A stretch of 64,000 bases of DNA from Scylla paramamosain (taxonomy: Eukaryota > Arthropoda > Malacostraca > Decapoda > Portunidae), in contig NC_087151.1 of assembly GCF_035594125.1 (NCBI RefSeq), forward strand, positions 17,427,001 through 17,491,000, written 5' to 3'. Below the pieces are notes generated by a model that worked only from the letters and a program-made list of their open reading frames with translations, was not told the origin of the DNA and ran no database searches. Of this stretch, positions 1 to 11,400 are shown in pieces (the stretch's first letter is position 1; each line of letters opens with the position of its first letter). Position numbers and translations under genes: made by a program.

Positions 1-770
1 TAGCACCCATTCACACCATGGACACAAAGCCACATCATCATACCAGCCACACAACAACCCATACCACACTCATTCACTCAGCAATTCATATCACTTGTAA
101 AAAATAAGAAGAAAGGAAGGCTGTATTTTTTTGCAGTTAAGGGTAATCTTAATAAATTCTTGTTGAGTCATGTGAAGAGAAATACAACCAATCAGTTTGT
201 TCATTTTTTTTCCCAGTTCATAAGCAATATGAAGTAGTTTGTAGGTTTATATGGCCTCATACTGATCCATTTTTTCAGCCATGTAAGGGCTCATCAGCAC
301 CCAAATCCTTTTCATACTACACCTCATACCTTATTTAATCTTCTCCCAAGGATATGTAATTCCTTAACATCTGCAGGTGTTATGTGTGAAACTGGACAGG
401 AAGAATAAGAGAACTGATCTGAAGGCTGAGGACAGAGTAATACAAAATACATCCTTTTGTTGGGGATTGCTGGATTGTTAGTGGACTTCCAGGTTATACA
501 AAAGTTTACCTTGGTTGGGTGAACTTAGGTGAGTTTAGCCAGATTTAGAGAAACTGACTATGTTATCAGAAAAGTTGATGTGTGAGAGATTTATAATCAA
601 GGAACATATCATTAATGAGGTGGTAAGTAAGGTGACCTATGCAGAAAAAAATGTGTGAACAACTTAAGAAGGAAAGCAGAGAATTGAGCTTAGAAATGTC
701 AATGTGTATCTCACTGTTACAACTATATCTCAACAGAATAAATTTTTATTCCAGTCTTATTATTCAACAG
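1..770. other. Intronic or 5' flanking DNA of VPS52, no exon recognised
   Basis: I recognise no coding segment here. It is AT-rich unique-looking sequence. Because the first clear exon begins inside the VPS52 protein (far from its N terminus), this stretch should be intron. The exons for the N-terminal half of VPS52 must lie upstream of the window or be too short and diverged for me to see. The end of the stretch has the usual run-up to a splice acceptor (ATTATTCAACAG just before 771); an alternative AG at 753-754 follows a better pyrimidine run. Confidence 0.5.
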
Positions 771-925
771 AAAGAAGTCTGTGGTGTGGTGATGGGCTGC
801 TATGATTCTATTGCCCTGTATCTCTGTGTTCACCTCATCCACCAATACCGCTTACTGTGCCATAAGAGAGCTGTTCCTGCCTTGGACAATCATTGGGAAC
901 AACTTCTTCACATGATATGGCCAAG
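771..925 (+). CDS. VPS52: VPS52 exon (GARP/EARP complex subunit), internal part
   Basis: This exon encodes an internal segment of VPS52, a subunit of the GARP and EARP tethering complexes that capture endosome-derived vesicles at the trans-Golgi network and recycling endosomes. The translation includes CYDSIALYLCVHLIHQYRLL and ends VPALDNHWEQLLHMIWPR, which I recognise from the VPS52 family (CYD-IA--LC-H-----R, VPALD-YWE--L-LLWPR). The exon ends with AG of an Arg codon, followed by GT at 926; the split Arg codon is completed at 1061. The 3' border is firm. The 5' border is less sure: an acceptor at 770 gives 12 residues before the CYD motif that align without gaps to family members, while one at 754 would add a few residues. 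Upstream exons are not in view. Confidence 0.85.
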
Positions 926-1060
926 GTGATCCACTCTTATTGTGAAAGCAGTATGAAATCTTGTATCATTATTGTATCAGAAATTGTACTTTGTGCAATT
1001 CACTTATATGTGAAAACTACAATAGACTAAAGCATATTACTGAATCTTGCTGATGTACAG

Positions 1061-1148
1061 GTTTGAGTATGTGGTGAAGATGAACATCCAAAGTATTCAA
1101 GCATGTGACCCATCTAAGATGGCCACTTTGGACATGAGGCCACACTAT
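1061..1148 (+). CDS. VPS52: VPS52 exon, 88 bp
   Basis: Preceded by acceptor TGATGTACAG and followed by the consensus donor GTGAGT. Its first base completes the Arg codon begun at 924-925, giving WPR-FEYVVKMNIQSIQ. It then reads on through MATLDMRPHY, matching the family pattern of a WPRFE start, N-QS and a LD-RPHYITRRYAEF stretch whose second half is in the next exon. The intron before it is 135 bp and the intron after it is 422 bp (1149-1570, AT-rich, no repeat recognised). Both phases fit exactly: one base plus 29 codons. No stop or frameshift is present. Confidence 0.92.
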
Positions 1149-1570
1149 GTGAGTATTATCAAATAATTTCTTCAGTCTTCATAATCATAACAAAAGTAAG
1201 GCCTGAGAAATATCCAGCTTCCTTAAGAATGTGATAGAAAATAATAACTTTTTTTCAAGCTGCAGTTACATTTTCCAACAAGATCACAGATTATTTTGAT
1301 GTGTTTGAACTGCAGAAAATTTTCAAACTATATTAACTTTCTTTAGGAAACTTCCACAAAATTTCTAGATTTTGCAATGTGAACCATGATTGCATGGTAA
1401 GGACACTCACTTATTTTAGTGCTAGGGATAATATTTTGCTGGAGTAGATAATTACCACAGAGGTTGTAGATTTTCTTTTCTCAATTATTTTTTATTTTAG
1501 CACTACACACTAGTTTTTCATTTCTGGAATAAACAATTAACTTGTGGTCTCAGTTGCCAAATGTTTTCAG

Positions 1571-1774
1571 ATCACACGACGTTATGCTGAATTCAGTGGT
1601 GCTGTGATGGTGCTACATGAAAAGTTTCCCTTGGAGGGTGTGGATGGCCTAATGCTGCAACTCCAGGATGAGGTAGAGAAGGTTATTCTCAAGATGGCTG
1701 CTGTTTTTCATAACAGAAAAGATCAGCTAATTTTCCTCATCAACAATTATGACATGATGCTGTCAGTTCTCTCG
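1571..1774 (+). CDS. VPS52: VPS52 exon, 204 bp, most conserved part
   Basis: Acceptor ATGTTTTCAG precedes and donor GTGAGT follows. The 68 codons start ITRRYAEFSGA and finish RKDQLIFLINNYDMMLSVLS. The block RRYAEFS, the L-LQ-EVE segment, and RK-QL-FLINNYDMML are hallmarks of VPS52 C-terminal halves, so the assignment is firm. The exon begins and ends in phase 0. It is followed by a 27.5-kb intron (1775-29300) filled with mobile elements before the next exon continues the same protein. Confidence 0.95.
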
Positions 1775-1799
1775 GTGAGTTAATAGATAATATAGCTCT

Positions 1800-2787
1800 G
1801 TACGAAGGGACTTGGATTCTTTAAGATGAATGCTGCATTGTATTTGTGTATCCACCACTTCATTGCCATGGATGCTAGAATGGCCAGGAACCCACTGTAG
1901 GCTGATAGTCCAACCTATGGAGGTGAGTTAGTGGCAGTGACTCTTTAGGAAGTGGACCAGGGCTATTGACATGGCCAAATGATGGAAGGGGATGAGATGC
2001 AGGATGAGATGCTGCCTGCCAGGTATACATGCTGTTCAGGTAGGCCAGGACCTGACAGGCTGAAGAGCTCCCCTGACAAGACATCAGTGGCATGAGGGAG
2101 CATCCAGGTCCTGCAGATATTAGATCGCAGGTCATAAATGGCAGTAGCTGTGGATGGAAGAGTGGGAGAGGGGTGGTGGCTGTGTTTGTGTAGAGTGGAA
2201 CACACCACAGGATTTTCCTCTTGTGAACCTACAAGGGGAGGATGCTTCTCTCCACATGAAGAGTCATGATGCAACAATTTCATCATCCTCATGGAGACCT
2301 GCAGGGCTGCATTCTGGAGGATATCCAGTTTATGTAGGGTGGTGAGGGCAGCCAAGTCATAGAGTTTGGTGCCATAGTTGATTCTGGACCTGATGGCTGC
2401 TCAGTAGTGCAACAGTAAGAGATCTGGGTTGGCCCCCTTGTAAATGCCAGCCATCTTCTTCATGACATCCATGAGCTTGCTGTAAAAAAAAACACAAATT
2501 TTTATGAGATGCTTCAGAATGTAGCTCTTCTCAGCAACTTAGACTCCCAGTAGCCCTGTGTAAAGCACAAAAGGCACCTTGAGGCATCAGTAAGGCTCAG
2601 TGCCCTGAAGAGCATCTTCTGTACATTTTCCTCATCCATTAGCTTACTTGCTGCTGGCATACCGCAGTCGTATTGAAGGCACCAAAAACCATAAATTACC
2701 AAGGCAAAAGAGACAACTTTCTTTTGCAAGAGATGTGTCAAAAAATGGGAGATAGAAAAAATGAGTGAAAAATGAGTCTAAGCCATC
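1800..2787 (-). pseudogene. I-like LINE relic: RT C-terminal end plus RNase H
   Basis: Degraded 3' half of a LINE, read right to left. From about 2480 to 2300 the minus strand gives the connection region after the reverse transcriptase (KLYDLAALTTLHKLDILQNA, LQVSMRMMK), typical of RNase H-bearing LINEs. From 2165 to 1810 it gives an RNase H-like domain: AIYDLRSNICRTW, a GEL box, then WVPGHSSIHGNEVVD near 1880-1925, the motif holding the last catalytic site. The same arrangement occurs in LINE-D at 30030-35749 (AIYDPSTAICKTW, WVPSHSGI), so this is the same or a sister family. It is broken by stops and frameshifts and is certainly inactive. It starts only about 25 bases after the donor of the third exon. 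Confidence 0.65.
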
Positions 2788-4242
2788 TAGGGTGACCGTT
2801 CTAATCCCTCAAACTACCGTCCTATTGCTTTAATTTCCTGCCTATCTAAAGTTTTTGAATCTATCCTCAACAGGAAGATTCTTAAACATCTATCACTTCA
2901 CAACCTTCTATCTGATCGCCAGTATGGGTTCCGTCAAGGCCGCTCTACTGGTGATCTTCTGGCTTTCCTTACTGAGTCTTGGTCATCCTCTTTTAGAGAT
3001 TTTGCTGAAACTTTCGCTGTTGCCTGGGACATATCAAAAGCTTTTGATAGAGTCTGGCACAAAGCTTTGATTTCCAAACTACCCTCCTACGGTTTCTATC
3101 CTTCTCTCTGTAACTTCATCTCAAGTTTCCTTTCTGACCGTTCTATTGCTGCTGTGGTAGACGGTCACTGTTCTTCTCCTAAATCTATTAACAGTGGTGT
3201 TCCTCAGGGTTCTGTCCTGTCACCCACTCTCTTCTTATTATTCATTAATGATCTTCTAAACCAAACTTCTTGTCCTATCCACTCCTACGCTGATGATACC
3301 ACCCTGCACTTTTCCACGTCTTTTCATAGACGTCCAACCCTTCAGGAGGTAAACATATCACGCAGGGAAGCCACAGAACGCCTGACTTCTGATCTTTCTA
3401 AAATTTGTGATTGGGGCAGAGCAAACTTGGTATTGTTCAATGCCTCATAAACTCAATTCCTCCATCTATCAACTCGACACAACCTTCCAGACAACTATCC
3501 CCTCTTCTTCAATGACACTCAACTGTCCCCCTCCTCTACACTGAACATCCTCGGTCTGTCCTTTACTTATAATCTGAACTGGAAACTTCACATCTCATCT
3601 CTAGCTAAAACAGCTTCTATGAAGTTAGGTGTTCTGAGACGTCTCCGCCAGTTTTTCTCACCCCCCCAGCTGCTAACTCTGTACAAGGGCCTTATCCGTC
3701 CATGTATGGAGTATGCTTCACATGTCTGGGGGGGTTCCACTCATACTGCTCTTCTAGACAGGGTGGAATCAAAAGCTTTTCGTCTCATCAACTCCTCTCC
3801 TCTAACTGACTGTCTTCAGCCTCTCTCTCACCGCCGCAATGTTGCATATCTAGCTGTCTTCTACCGCTATTTTCATGCTAACTGCTCTTCTGATCTTGCT
3901 AACTGCATGCCTCCCCTCCTTCCACGGCCTCGTTGCACAAGACTTTCTTCTTTTTCTCACCCCTGTTCTGTCCACCTCTCTAACGCAAGAGTCAACCAGT
4001 ATTCTCAATCATTCATCCCTTTCTCTGGTAAACTCTGGAACTCCCTGCCTGCTTCTGTATTTCCACCTTCCTACGACTTGAATTCCTTCAAGAGGGAGGT
4101 TTCAAGACACTTATCCACCAATTTTTGACCACTGCTTTGACCCTTTTATGGGACTGGCATTTCAGTGGGCATTTTTTTTTATTAGATTTTTGTTGCCCTT
4201 GGCCAGTGTCCTTCCTACATAAAAAAAAAAAAAAAAAAAAAA
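2788..4242 (+). mobile_element. LINE-A, 5'-truncated copy with poly-A tail
   Basis: About 1.45 kb matching the 3' 44 percent of the full LINE-A at 14709-18017, from the middle of the RT domain to the end. It contains the RT motifs NPSNYRPIALISCLSKVFE (from 2800), QYGFRQGRSTG, a D-SKAFDRVWH box, SGVPQGSVLSP and the catalytic SYADDTTLH near 3285-3305. The C terminus SFKREVSRHLSTNF stops near 4128. A nonsense codon interrupts at 3448-3450, and the frame resumes after it. A roughly 100-bp 3' UTR ends with TTGGCCAGTGTCCTTCCTAC and an A-rich tail (about 4219-4242). Abrupt 5' truncation plus poly-A is the mark of target-primed reverse transcription. It is sense to VPS52. Confidence 0.88.
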
Positions 4243-4244
4243 GG

Positions 4245-5510
4245 GGGGCCCAGTTAAGAAACAGTAAGATGGTTCAGGATGTGCAGAACCTCAATAATTG
4301 GTCTTGAAGTTTCAAGTCTATTGAATCTGATATTGTGTCCATTAAGGCTACGTTAGCTAAACTACCAGCAGCCTTTGTTTCCTGCCTGCAGTTCTTCATT
4401 TATGGGGTTTGAGCTGCCTATGGTTCTGGGGGCAGTTGTGGTGACAGCTTTCCCTGATCGAGGCTCTTTGGGGGAAATGGAAGTAGTCAGGGAGGTGGGT
4501 CTGCATGCAGTCCCACTCCCTGGAATTGTGAATTTTCTGTTGTATTGTAGGCTTTGAGAGCAGGTGGGGTGCAGGATCTTCCTGATCCAGTCACCTCTGT
4601 CAAGGGGTCAGGAGTCAGTGCAACAGCCCTGCATACAGCCCCACTCCCTGATGTTATGGAGTCCACTACCTGCCCTGTGTTGATCATGGCTCTGGGGATG
4701 GGTGAGGTGTGGATTCCTCTGTGATTGTTGCTGGAGTTGGGGGAAGCCCTGCAAAGAGCCTCATTTAATAGGGTTATGAACATAAGAACATAAGAACATA
4801 AGAAATACGGGAAGCTGCAAGAAGCGACCAGGCTTACACATGGCAGTCCCTGTATAAAATATACCTACCTATTTCCATCTATTATCCCCATCCATAAACC
4901 TGTCTAATCTTCTCTTAAAGCTCTCTAATGTCCTAGCACTAACAACGTGATTACTGAGTCTATTCCACTCACCTACCACTCTATTTGTGAACCAATTTTT
5001 TCCTATCTCCTTCCTAAACCTAAATTTTTCAAGCTTGAACCCGTTATTTCTTGTTCTACCCTGGTTGCTGATCCTAAGACCATCAGTAACCAGGCCTGAG
5101 GTGACCATGCACTCTTTGGCAGGATTGTCAGTTCATGAGAGCAGTGCAGTGCCTAGTGCCAGTGTATTTTCTGCTGATGGACTTACATACACTAGCACTT
5201 AGGTACATGGTGGGATGTGCTCTCAGGTTACATTTCAACAAGATGGAGTTGGGGTGGGTCTTAGTGCTGCAACAGAAAGCCAGGCTGTAGGTACAAGCCA
5301 TTCCTTGCATTCAGAAGAGTGGGATGAAGTTAGTGGTAAAGATTACTCAGGAGAGGAAGATAGTTCTAATGGAGAGGGCAGTGCTCCCTCTCATGATCTT
5401 ATTACCAGGATGAGGGCATTCATGGATCTGCTTGAGCCTTCTCAAATATCTACTCTGCAAACTAGGGTAGAACACATCCCTGGGACTTCTCAGTAAGACC
5501 TCTCTCCTTA
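4245..5510 (+). pseudogene. Possible DIRS-like gag relic (split by a LINE 3' end)
   Basis: Weak coding signal on both sides of the LINE-E insertion. At 4255-4370 a helical segment (KMVQDVQNLNN, IVSIKATLAKLP) precedes a stretch with many stops. At 5215-5496 a 93-codon open frame has an acidic EEDSSNGEG segment followed by DLITRMRAFMDLLEP. That acidic-then-R-M-F arrangement resembles the segment upstream of the DIRS-like RT at 36334-36561 (acidic EEEEDD, then MGRMREFLNIPLLEAP). I therefore suspect a gag-like ORF of the same element class. No RT or recombinase motif follows, so the call is tentative. Confidence 0.33.
4772..5106 (-). mobile_element. LINE-E: CR1/L2-like LINE 3' end with GAACATAA repeats
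   Basis: A minus-strand C-terminal end of a CR1/L2-like reverse transcriptase: RKEIGKNWFTNRVVGEWN, RLSNHVVSARTLESFKRRLD. This is the usual FF-NRVV--WN-L---VV-A-TL--FK--LD tail of that group. The element finishes, on the plus strand at 4772-4802, in three tandem copies of GAACATAA, the kind of short terminal repeat these LINEs carry instead of poly-A. Only the last ~110 codons remain, so it is a 5'-truncated copy. It interrupts the gag-like relic at 4245-5510. Confidence 0.75.
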
Positions 5511-6205
5511 GTGCTGCCTTGTTCTCTCCTGGCTCTAGATGTTCACATGGGATGCATGGAATGTTCTCTAGAAAAACCTACTTCCTGCTTCAACAAGGTT
5601 GCCTTTCTCCAGGTGGGGTTTCAGGGTGGGAAGATGATACACACCCAAAGGGGAGTTGAGTGGGGGTCATAAGAGTTCTTTCACCTAATAGAGAATAGAA
5701 ACCTGTCATTGAGCATTCCATAGTGTCTAGTTAGCTGAATAGAGGGATTTTAGGTAGCATTGTCAACATTGCCTAATAGATAGATCAGGTAGTGGGTGCT
5801 TTTGCAGGTCTAGTCACAAATGCTTCACAGCAAGTTTGGATTCCATGAATGCACAAGCCAGGGCAAATTTGGATATCATGCAACACTAAAGTTTTGAGAC
5901 TTAGGATGTTAATATTACATAGACAGGATGTGATGAGTAGTCTGGTCAGAATATTATGGTGATTAAGAGATGATCAGATGCTTGCTGTGATGGAATAGAG
6001 GGAGCAGAAGGAGGACAAGCACAGCAAGTGCTTTTAATTCTCCTTGCTCATAGACAGGCTGTGTAGAACCTGCAGTAGAGCATCAGGCCTGGTGCTTTGC
6101 CCATACAGTAATCACTCCAATATGCTGACATTCAGTAACCAGACTCATCAGTTTTCAGACATAACTGTGTCCTGATATTAAACCAGACACATGTCTGGTT
6201 GATTA
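5511..6205. other. Intron DNA with no recognised feature
   Basis: About 700 bp with stops in all frames and no motif or repeat that I can name. It may continue the decayed element upstream. No splice-flanked coding segment resembling VPS52 was seen. Confidence 0.5.
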
Positions 6206-6971
6206 CCATATTTGATGGCTCATGAAATGCACCTTTTCTCCAAGAAAAAAGTCTCAGGAAATGAGCCTGCATCTTATGAGGCTAAGATTCAGCATTGAGG
6301 CAGTGGTTGGTGGTAAGTCTATGGCAACAGAGGCTCTAAAATCAAACCCCAGACATCTTTGCACATGTAAACAAAGTGATGATTGGTACTACACCACAAA
6401 ACAACTCTTTCTTTCAAGGTAACAATATATAATAGGTCATACTTACTGGTAATTCACATAGAATGACACCAGTCAGGAAGAATTTGCCTAAGTGACCATG
6501 CACCATGCATTGCATGTACCAAAACAAACACATGGTCGGTTATGCGCCAAACCTGGTGACACGGGCAAGCTTCACTGTGATGCCGTTACTCCTTGAGATA
6601 ACCTTGAGATAAGACACACTTTCATACAATTGAAATTGCACCTATCTTTTAACATTCTTATGAACAAATTTTATTACCTCTGTAGTCTCTCACAGTCACT
6701 GCCAACGCCATATGCCAGATACATATTTACATCTCACAACAGGATTGGTGCATAGGCTACTAACAAATATTAAAGTTTTTAAATCCAAAATATTGGGATC
6801 TAATAATGATCTAAATGCGTGTGAGAGCATTCAAATGTCAGGTGAAATCCTTCACTTCATATTCAGAGCTTAAATCTGCCCATTTATCTTTTTTTTTTTT
6901 TTTTATTTCAATGTCTACCAAAACTGGGTGCTTCTTATGAGCCCATGCATCTTAGGAGCCATCAAATACAG
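6206..6971. mobile_element. MITE-like DNA transposon, 766 bp, TA target
   Basis: Both ends carry related inverted sequence. The left end reads CCATATTTGATGGCTCATGA and the right end, read inward on the minus strand, begins CTGTATTTGATGGCTCCTAA. A subterminal GAGCC-TGCATCTTATGAG motif also recurs. The dinucleotide TA flanks both ends (6204-6205, 6972-6973), as expected for Tc1/mariner/pogo-type insertion. No transposase is present, so it is non-autonomous. The ends are imperfect, which implies age. A related end occurs at the right edge of the window (63876-63959). Confidence 0.6.
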
Positions 6972-7194
6972 TAACTGGACATACAAACACCAGCATGATG
7001 TGGTAATGCAGCACTGTACAACATATGCAGCAGTGCCACAGTACCAACCAACGCCTCAGGTGTCCATGTTCCGCGCCAAAATGCCTTCCGTTCCAAAACA
7101 AACACTTCCCATCAAACCTCACACTAAGCGGCTGAACATCACAATGCGTCTAGCTCCGCCTGACTCCTCACATAAAGATACTGAAAAAAAATTG

Positions 7195-7195
<1 letters not shown>

Positions 7196-7228
<33 letters not shown>
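7196..7228. repeat. (TG)n microsatellite, 3' tail of LINE-A2
   Basis: About 16 TG units directly abut the 3' end of the minus-strand LINE-A2 copy. Read in the element's sense this is a (CA)n tail in place of poly-A. A second LINE-A2 copy (40923) has the same tail. The preceding 220 bp (6974-7195) show nothing identifiable. Confidence 0.8.
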
Positions 7229-8425
7229 ATGTAAGAGGCCGGTGGCCAAGGGCAACAAAAAAATATTATTAAAAGAAAGGCCCACTAATTGTCAGTTCCC
7301 ATAGACATGTCAGATAGAATAATAAAAAGAAAAAAATAGAGGATGAGTGTCTTGAAACCTCCCTCCTGAAAGAGTTCAAGTCATAGGAAGGAGGAAATAC
7401 AGAAGCAGGCAGGGAGTTCCAGAGTTAACCAGAGAAAGGGATGAATGATTGAGAATACTGGTTAACTCTTACATTATAGAGGTGGACAGAATAGAGATGC
7501 AAGAAAAAAGAAAGTCTTGTGCAGCCAAGCTGCAAGAGGAGGGGAGGCATGCAGTTAGCAATATCAGAAGAGCAGTTAGTGTGAAAATACTAGTAGAAGA
7601 TAGCAAGAGCTGCAACATTGCAGTGATGAGAGAGAGGCTGAAGACAGTCAGTTAGAGGAGAGGAGTTGATAACATGAAAAGCTTTTAATTCCACCCTCTC
7701 TAAAATAGAGGTGTAAGAGGTAATTATTGTCATATGATAGGTTGGGCTAGCCGGCACCACTGGCTGCCTATGCTGGCTGGCCGGGTCAGCAAGGTTGCTT
7801 GTTGTACATTCGCCAATAAAGCCATAATCAGTTATAACTGTATCCATCAGCACCTTTAACAAGAGGTGTGAGTGGAACCCCCCCACCTCACCCCCTTACA
7901 CATGAAGCAGATTCCATACATGGACAGATACAGAGTTAGCAGCTGGGGTGGGAGGGAGGAGGGATGAGAAAACAAGCTGAGACAACCCAGAATGCCTAAC
8001 TTTATAGAAGATGCTTTAGCTGGAGATGAGATGTGAGGTTTCCAGTTTACATTATAAGTAAAGGACAGTGTAGAAGAGGGGGACAGTTGAGTGTCATTGA
8101 AGACATGGAAAAGTGCAGAGTGATATCATCAGCATAAGAGTTGATAGGACAGGAAGTCTGGTTTAGATCATTGATGAATAGCAGTTAGAGAGTGGGTGAC
8201 AGGACAGAACCCTGAGGAACACCATTGTTAATAGACTTAGGAGAACAGTGACCATTTACCACAACAGCAATAGAACAGTCAGAGAGAAAACTTAAGATGA
8301 AGTTACAGAGATAAGGACAGAAGCCATAGAAGGGTAGTTCGGAAATCAAAGCTTTGTGCCACACTTTATCAAAAGCTTTAGGTATGTTAAAGGCAACAAC
8401 AAAAGTTTCACCAAAATCCCTAGTG
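7229..8425 (-). mobile_element. LINE-A2, truncated antisense copy
   Basis: On the plus strand this starts with the reverse complement of the LINE-A 3' end (GGCCAAGGGCAACAAAAA) and runs through the RT C-terminal part. The matching landmarks are the RVE-KAF-LINSSPLTDCLQP stretch at 7590-7710, the SGVPQGS-equivalent near 8205-8225 and the D-SKAFD-VWHKA region near 8350-8390. It is 5'-truncated at CCAAAATCCCTA (8415-8425). It is more diverged than the poly-A LINE-A copies and has a (CA)n 3' tail, so it is treated as a separate subfamily. It is interrupted by the solo-LTR-like insert at 7712-7861. Many stops and indels make it non-functional. Confidence 0.8.
7712..7861 (+). mobile_element. Probable solo LTR, 150 bp, 5-bp target duplication
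   Basis: This insert interrupts LINE-A2 exactly where the other LINE-A copies are continuous. It begins TG (TGTAAGAGGTAATT), ends CA (CCTTTAACA), and is bounded on both sides by AGAGG (7707-7711 and 7862-7866). It carries a polyadenylation signal AATAAA at 7815-7820, consistent with the R region of an LTR in the plus orientation. No internal domain is attached, so recombination between two LTRs probably removed it. The host element of this LTR was not seen elsewhere in the window. Confidence 0.6.
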
Positions 8426-8498
8426 AGTATTTTTTCCTCACATCTGATGTGATGCAGCGCTATGTCTGTGCAGTACTACCATCACATCTAAAACTGTA
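8426..8498. repeat. Single unit of the ~70-bp GT-rich minisatellite
   Basis: The sequence TTTCCTCACATCTGATGTGA, then GATGCAG, CAGTACTACCATCACATCTA and AAACTGTATGTG matches one unit of the tandem array at 27530-28105 and the single unit at 43613-43700. It sits exactly between a LINE-A2 5' truncation and the (TG)n tail of a LINE-B. Confidence 0.65.
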
Positions 8499-11400
8499 TG
8501 TGTGTGTGTGTATTTACCTAGTTGTGCTTTATGGGAAAAGAGCTATGCTCGTGCTGTCCCATCTCCATATCTTTTAATATCCAACTTAGCCTTGAATTCA
8601 TGTATACTTTCTGCATTTACTATCTCATCATCCAGTCCGTTCCATACATCAATACTTCTATATGGGAAACTATACTTTTTGAAATCTCTTCTACAAGCAC
8701 TCCTCTTCAGCCTCTTTCCATGTCCTCTAGTGTCCCGTGTATCCCAGACCATTAAGTCGCTCCAGTCCAACTCTACTCCCTCATATGCTTTATATATTGC
8801 AATCAAGTCTCCTCTTTCTCTCCTCTTTTCCAACATTGGTAGATGTATCCTTTCCAGTCTCTCTTCATATGACAAGTCCCTGATACTTGGTACCATCTTC
8901 GTAGCTGCTCTCTGAACTCTCTCCAACTTCCTTATATCCTTTTTCTTGTATGGCAACCACACTACTGCAGCATATTTTAATCTAGGTCTTATCAGCAACA
9001 CGATCATCTTCCTGACCATCTCTTCATCCATATATGCAAAGGCCTGCCTTATTCTTCTCAACAAGTTATAGGTTTCTCCTGTAATTTTGCTAATGTGTCA
9101 CTCCGGGGTCAGGATCCCAGTCACTGTAATACCGAGATCCTTTTCCTCTTCTGCCCCACTCAACCTTACGCCATTCAACACATAATTTTCTGTTACTCTT
9201 CTTGTACTTTTCCAAATTCTATTACCTTACACTTCTTTAAATTAAATTCCATTTCCCATCTATAACTCCACTCTGATATCTTGTTCAGGTCTTCTTGTAA
9301 CGTTCCATAGTCCTCTGCACTCTCAACTTTCTTCAGCAACTTTACATCATCCACAAAAAGGCTCATGTAGCTGTTCACACTCTCTGTCATATTATTTATA
9401 TAGACTGCAAACATGATTGGTGCAAGTACTGAGCCTTGGGGTACTCCATTTATGACTTCCCTCCATGATGATTTTTTTTTTTTTTTTTTATCTTTTACCA
9501 CCATTCTCATTTCTCTCTTTGTCAAGAAATTTTCCATCCATCTCAGCAGGCCCTCCTTAGCCCATCATTATGCTTTAACTTCCACAACAATTTCCTGTGT
9601 GGCACTTTATCAATGGCCTTCTTCAGGTCTAAATAAACACAATCAGCCCATCAATCTCTTTCTTGCATTATATCCACCACTCTAGAAGAAAACTCAGTAA
9701 GTTTGTAACACACGATCTCCCTCTCCTAAATCCAAATTGTTACTTTATTATCCCTTCATTTCCTTCTAGGTACTGCATCCATTTATCCTTCACCAATCTT
9801 TCACACATTTTGCACACCACACTTGTTAGAGACACAGGTGTATTGTTTAAGGGCTCCTCTTTACTACTACCTTTGTAGATTAGCACTATGTTGGCTCTCT
9901 TCCATTCAATTGGGACTCTACTTTCAATTGGGGAGCTTTCAATAATATTATGTATTAGCCATATCAGCTGCTGATTGCACTCTTTTAGTATCCATCCTGA
10001 CACTCCATCAGGTTCCTAACATCTAGTCCCTTCATCTGTTTCTGGGCATCCTCTTCAGTCCCTTGGATTTCCCTCAGACCCATTTCCTCATTCATCTCAC
10101 TCTGCCACACAAATATCTTATCGTTTGTGAATACTGATTGAAAACTCCTGTTCATTATCTCTGCCAATTCAGCCGGATCCTCACACATTTGACCATTCAC
10201 CCTCAATCTGCTTATTCCTTCTTTATTTTTCATTTTGCTGTTCACATATCTGAAGAATAGTTTTGGTTCCTCTTTGCATTTGTCCATAACATCTTTCTCA
10301 TAATTTTTCCTTTCTTTTCTAATAACCCTTACATATTCGTTTCTTGTAGTTGTGTAGTTTTGCCATATCTCCTGCGTATTTTTCCTCCACCATTTATTCC
10401 ATGCTGTTTCCCTCTCCTCCCTAGTTATTTCACATCTTCTGTTGTATCAGTCATTGTTATATCTTCTCTTTGTCTCTACTTTCGGCACATATCTTTTCAC
10501 TCCCTCTTCATAAAAATTGATGAAAGCTTCTCACTTCTTTTGCACATTACTTGCTGTGATAAGTGTACTCCAGTCCGGTTCACCAAAGTATCTCCTCATT
10601 TGTTCAAAATTTGACTTACCATAATTAAATCTTTCACTTTTATAATCTTCACATCTACTTTCCTCTCTTTTTTCTTTAATACAAAACCTTATCATGACAT
10701 GGTCGCTTTTTCCTAGTGGACAATTATAGTTCATGTCTTCTATAATATCTGCTTCTTTTGATAATACCAAATCAAGTCTTGATGGCTCCTCCCTTCCTCT
10801 GTATCTAGTGTTTTCCTCAACCCACTGTGTCATAATATTGTTCATTGCCAGTTTCAGAACCTTATCTCCCCATGGGTCTTCTCCTCCTCTTGTGTTCCAC
10901 TCCTCCCAATTTATCTCTTTACAATTATAACAATTTTCTTGTTTTCTTTAATTTTCTTTACTAGCCATTCTTTTGTCTCACTTAGCAACTGTTCATGCTC
11001 CTGTCTATTCCAGGTCTTTGTTTTTGGTGGGACATGCACCACTGTGACATCGTAATCCTCTTCTTCCATTTATTAGTTGTAAGTTTAGGCCTTCCACCAA
11101 GCCTTCTGCCTTTTCCACTCTCCACCTTCATACCCTTTTTAACAAACATCATCACTTCACCTCCTCCTTTTCCACATCTGTTTCTTATCCACATATTGTA
11201 CTTTCCCCCTCCTAAATTTGGTGTTTCTGAATCTCTTAGTTTAGTTTCTACCATTGCCATGATGTCTGGTTCATTTGCTTCACTTCATCCATCTCTGAAA
11301 CCAAACTATCCACATTAGTGTATGCCACTGTCCATGTCCCTCCCTCTCTTACAGCTGTGCCTCTGCACCCTCACTCTTCACTTGTACCACTTCTTCAACC

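Noticed and set aside
639..770. Coding sequence upstream of the first VPS52 exon, starting at the ATG at 639
   Set aside because: The residues before 771 (QKKMCEQLKKESRELSLEMS and onward) do not resemble VPS52. The frame merely happens to be open into the exon, and an acceptor AG lies at 769-770.
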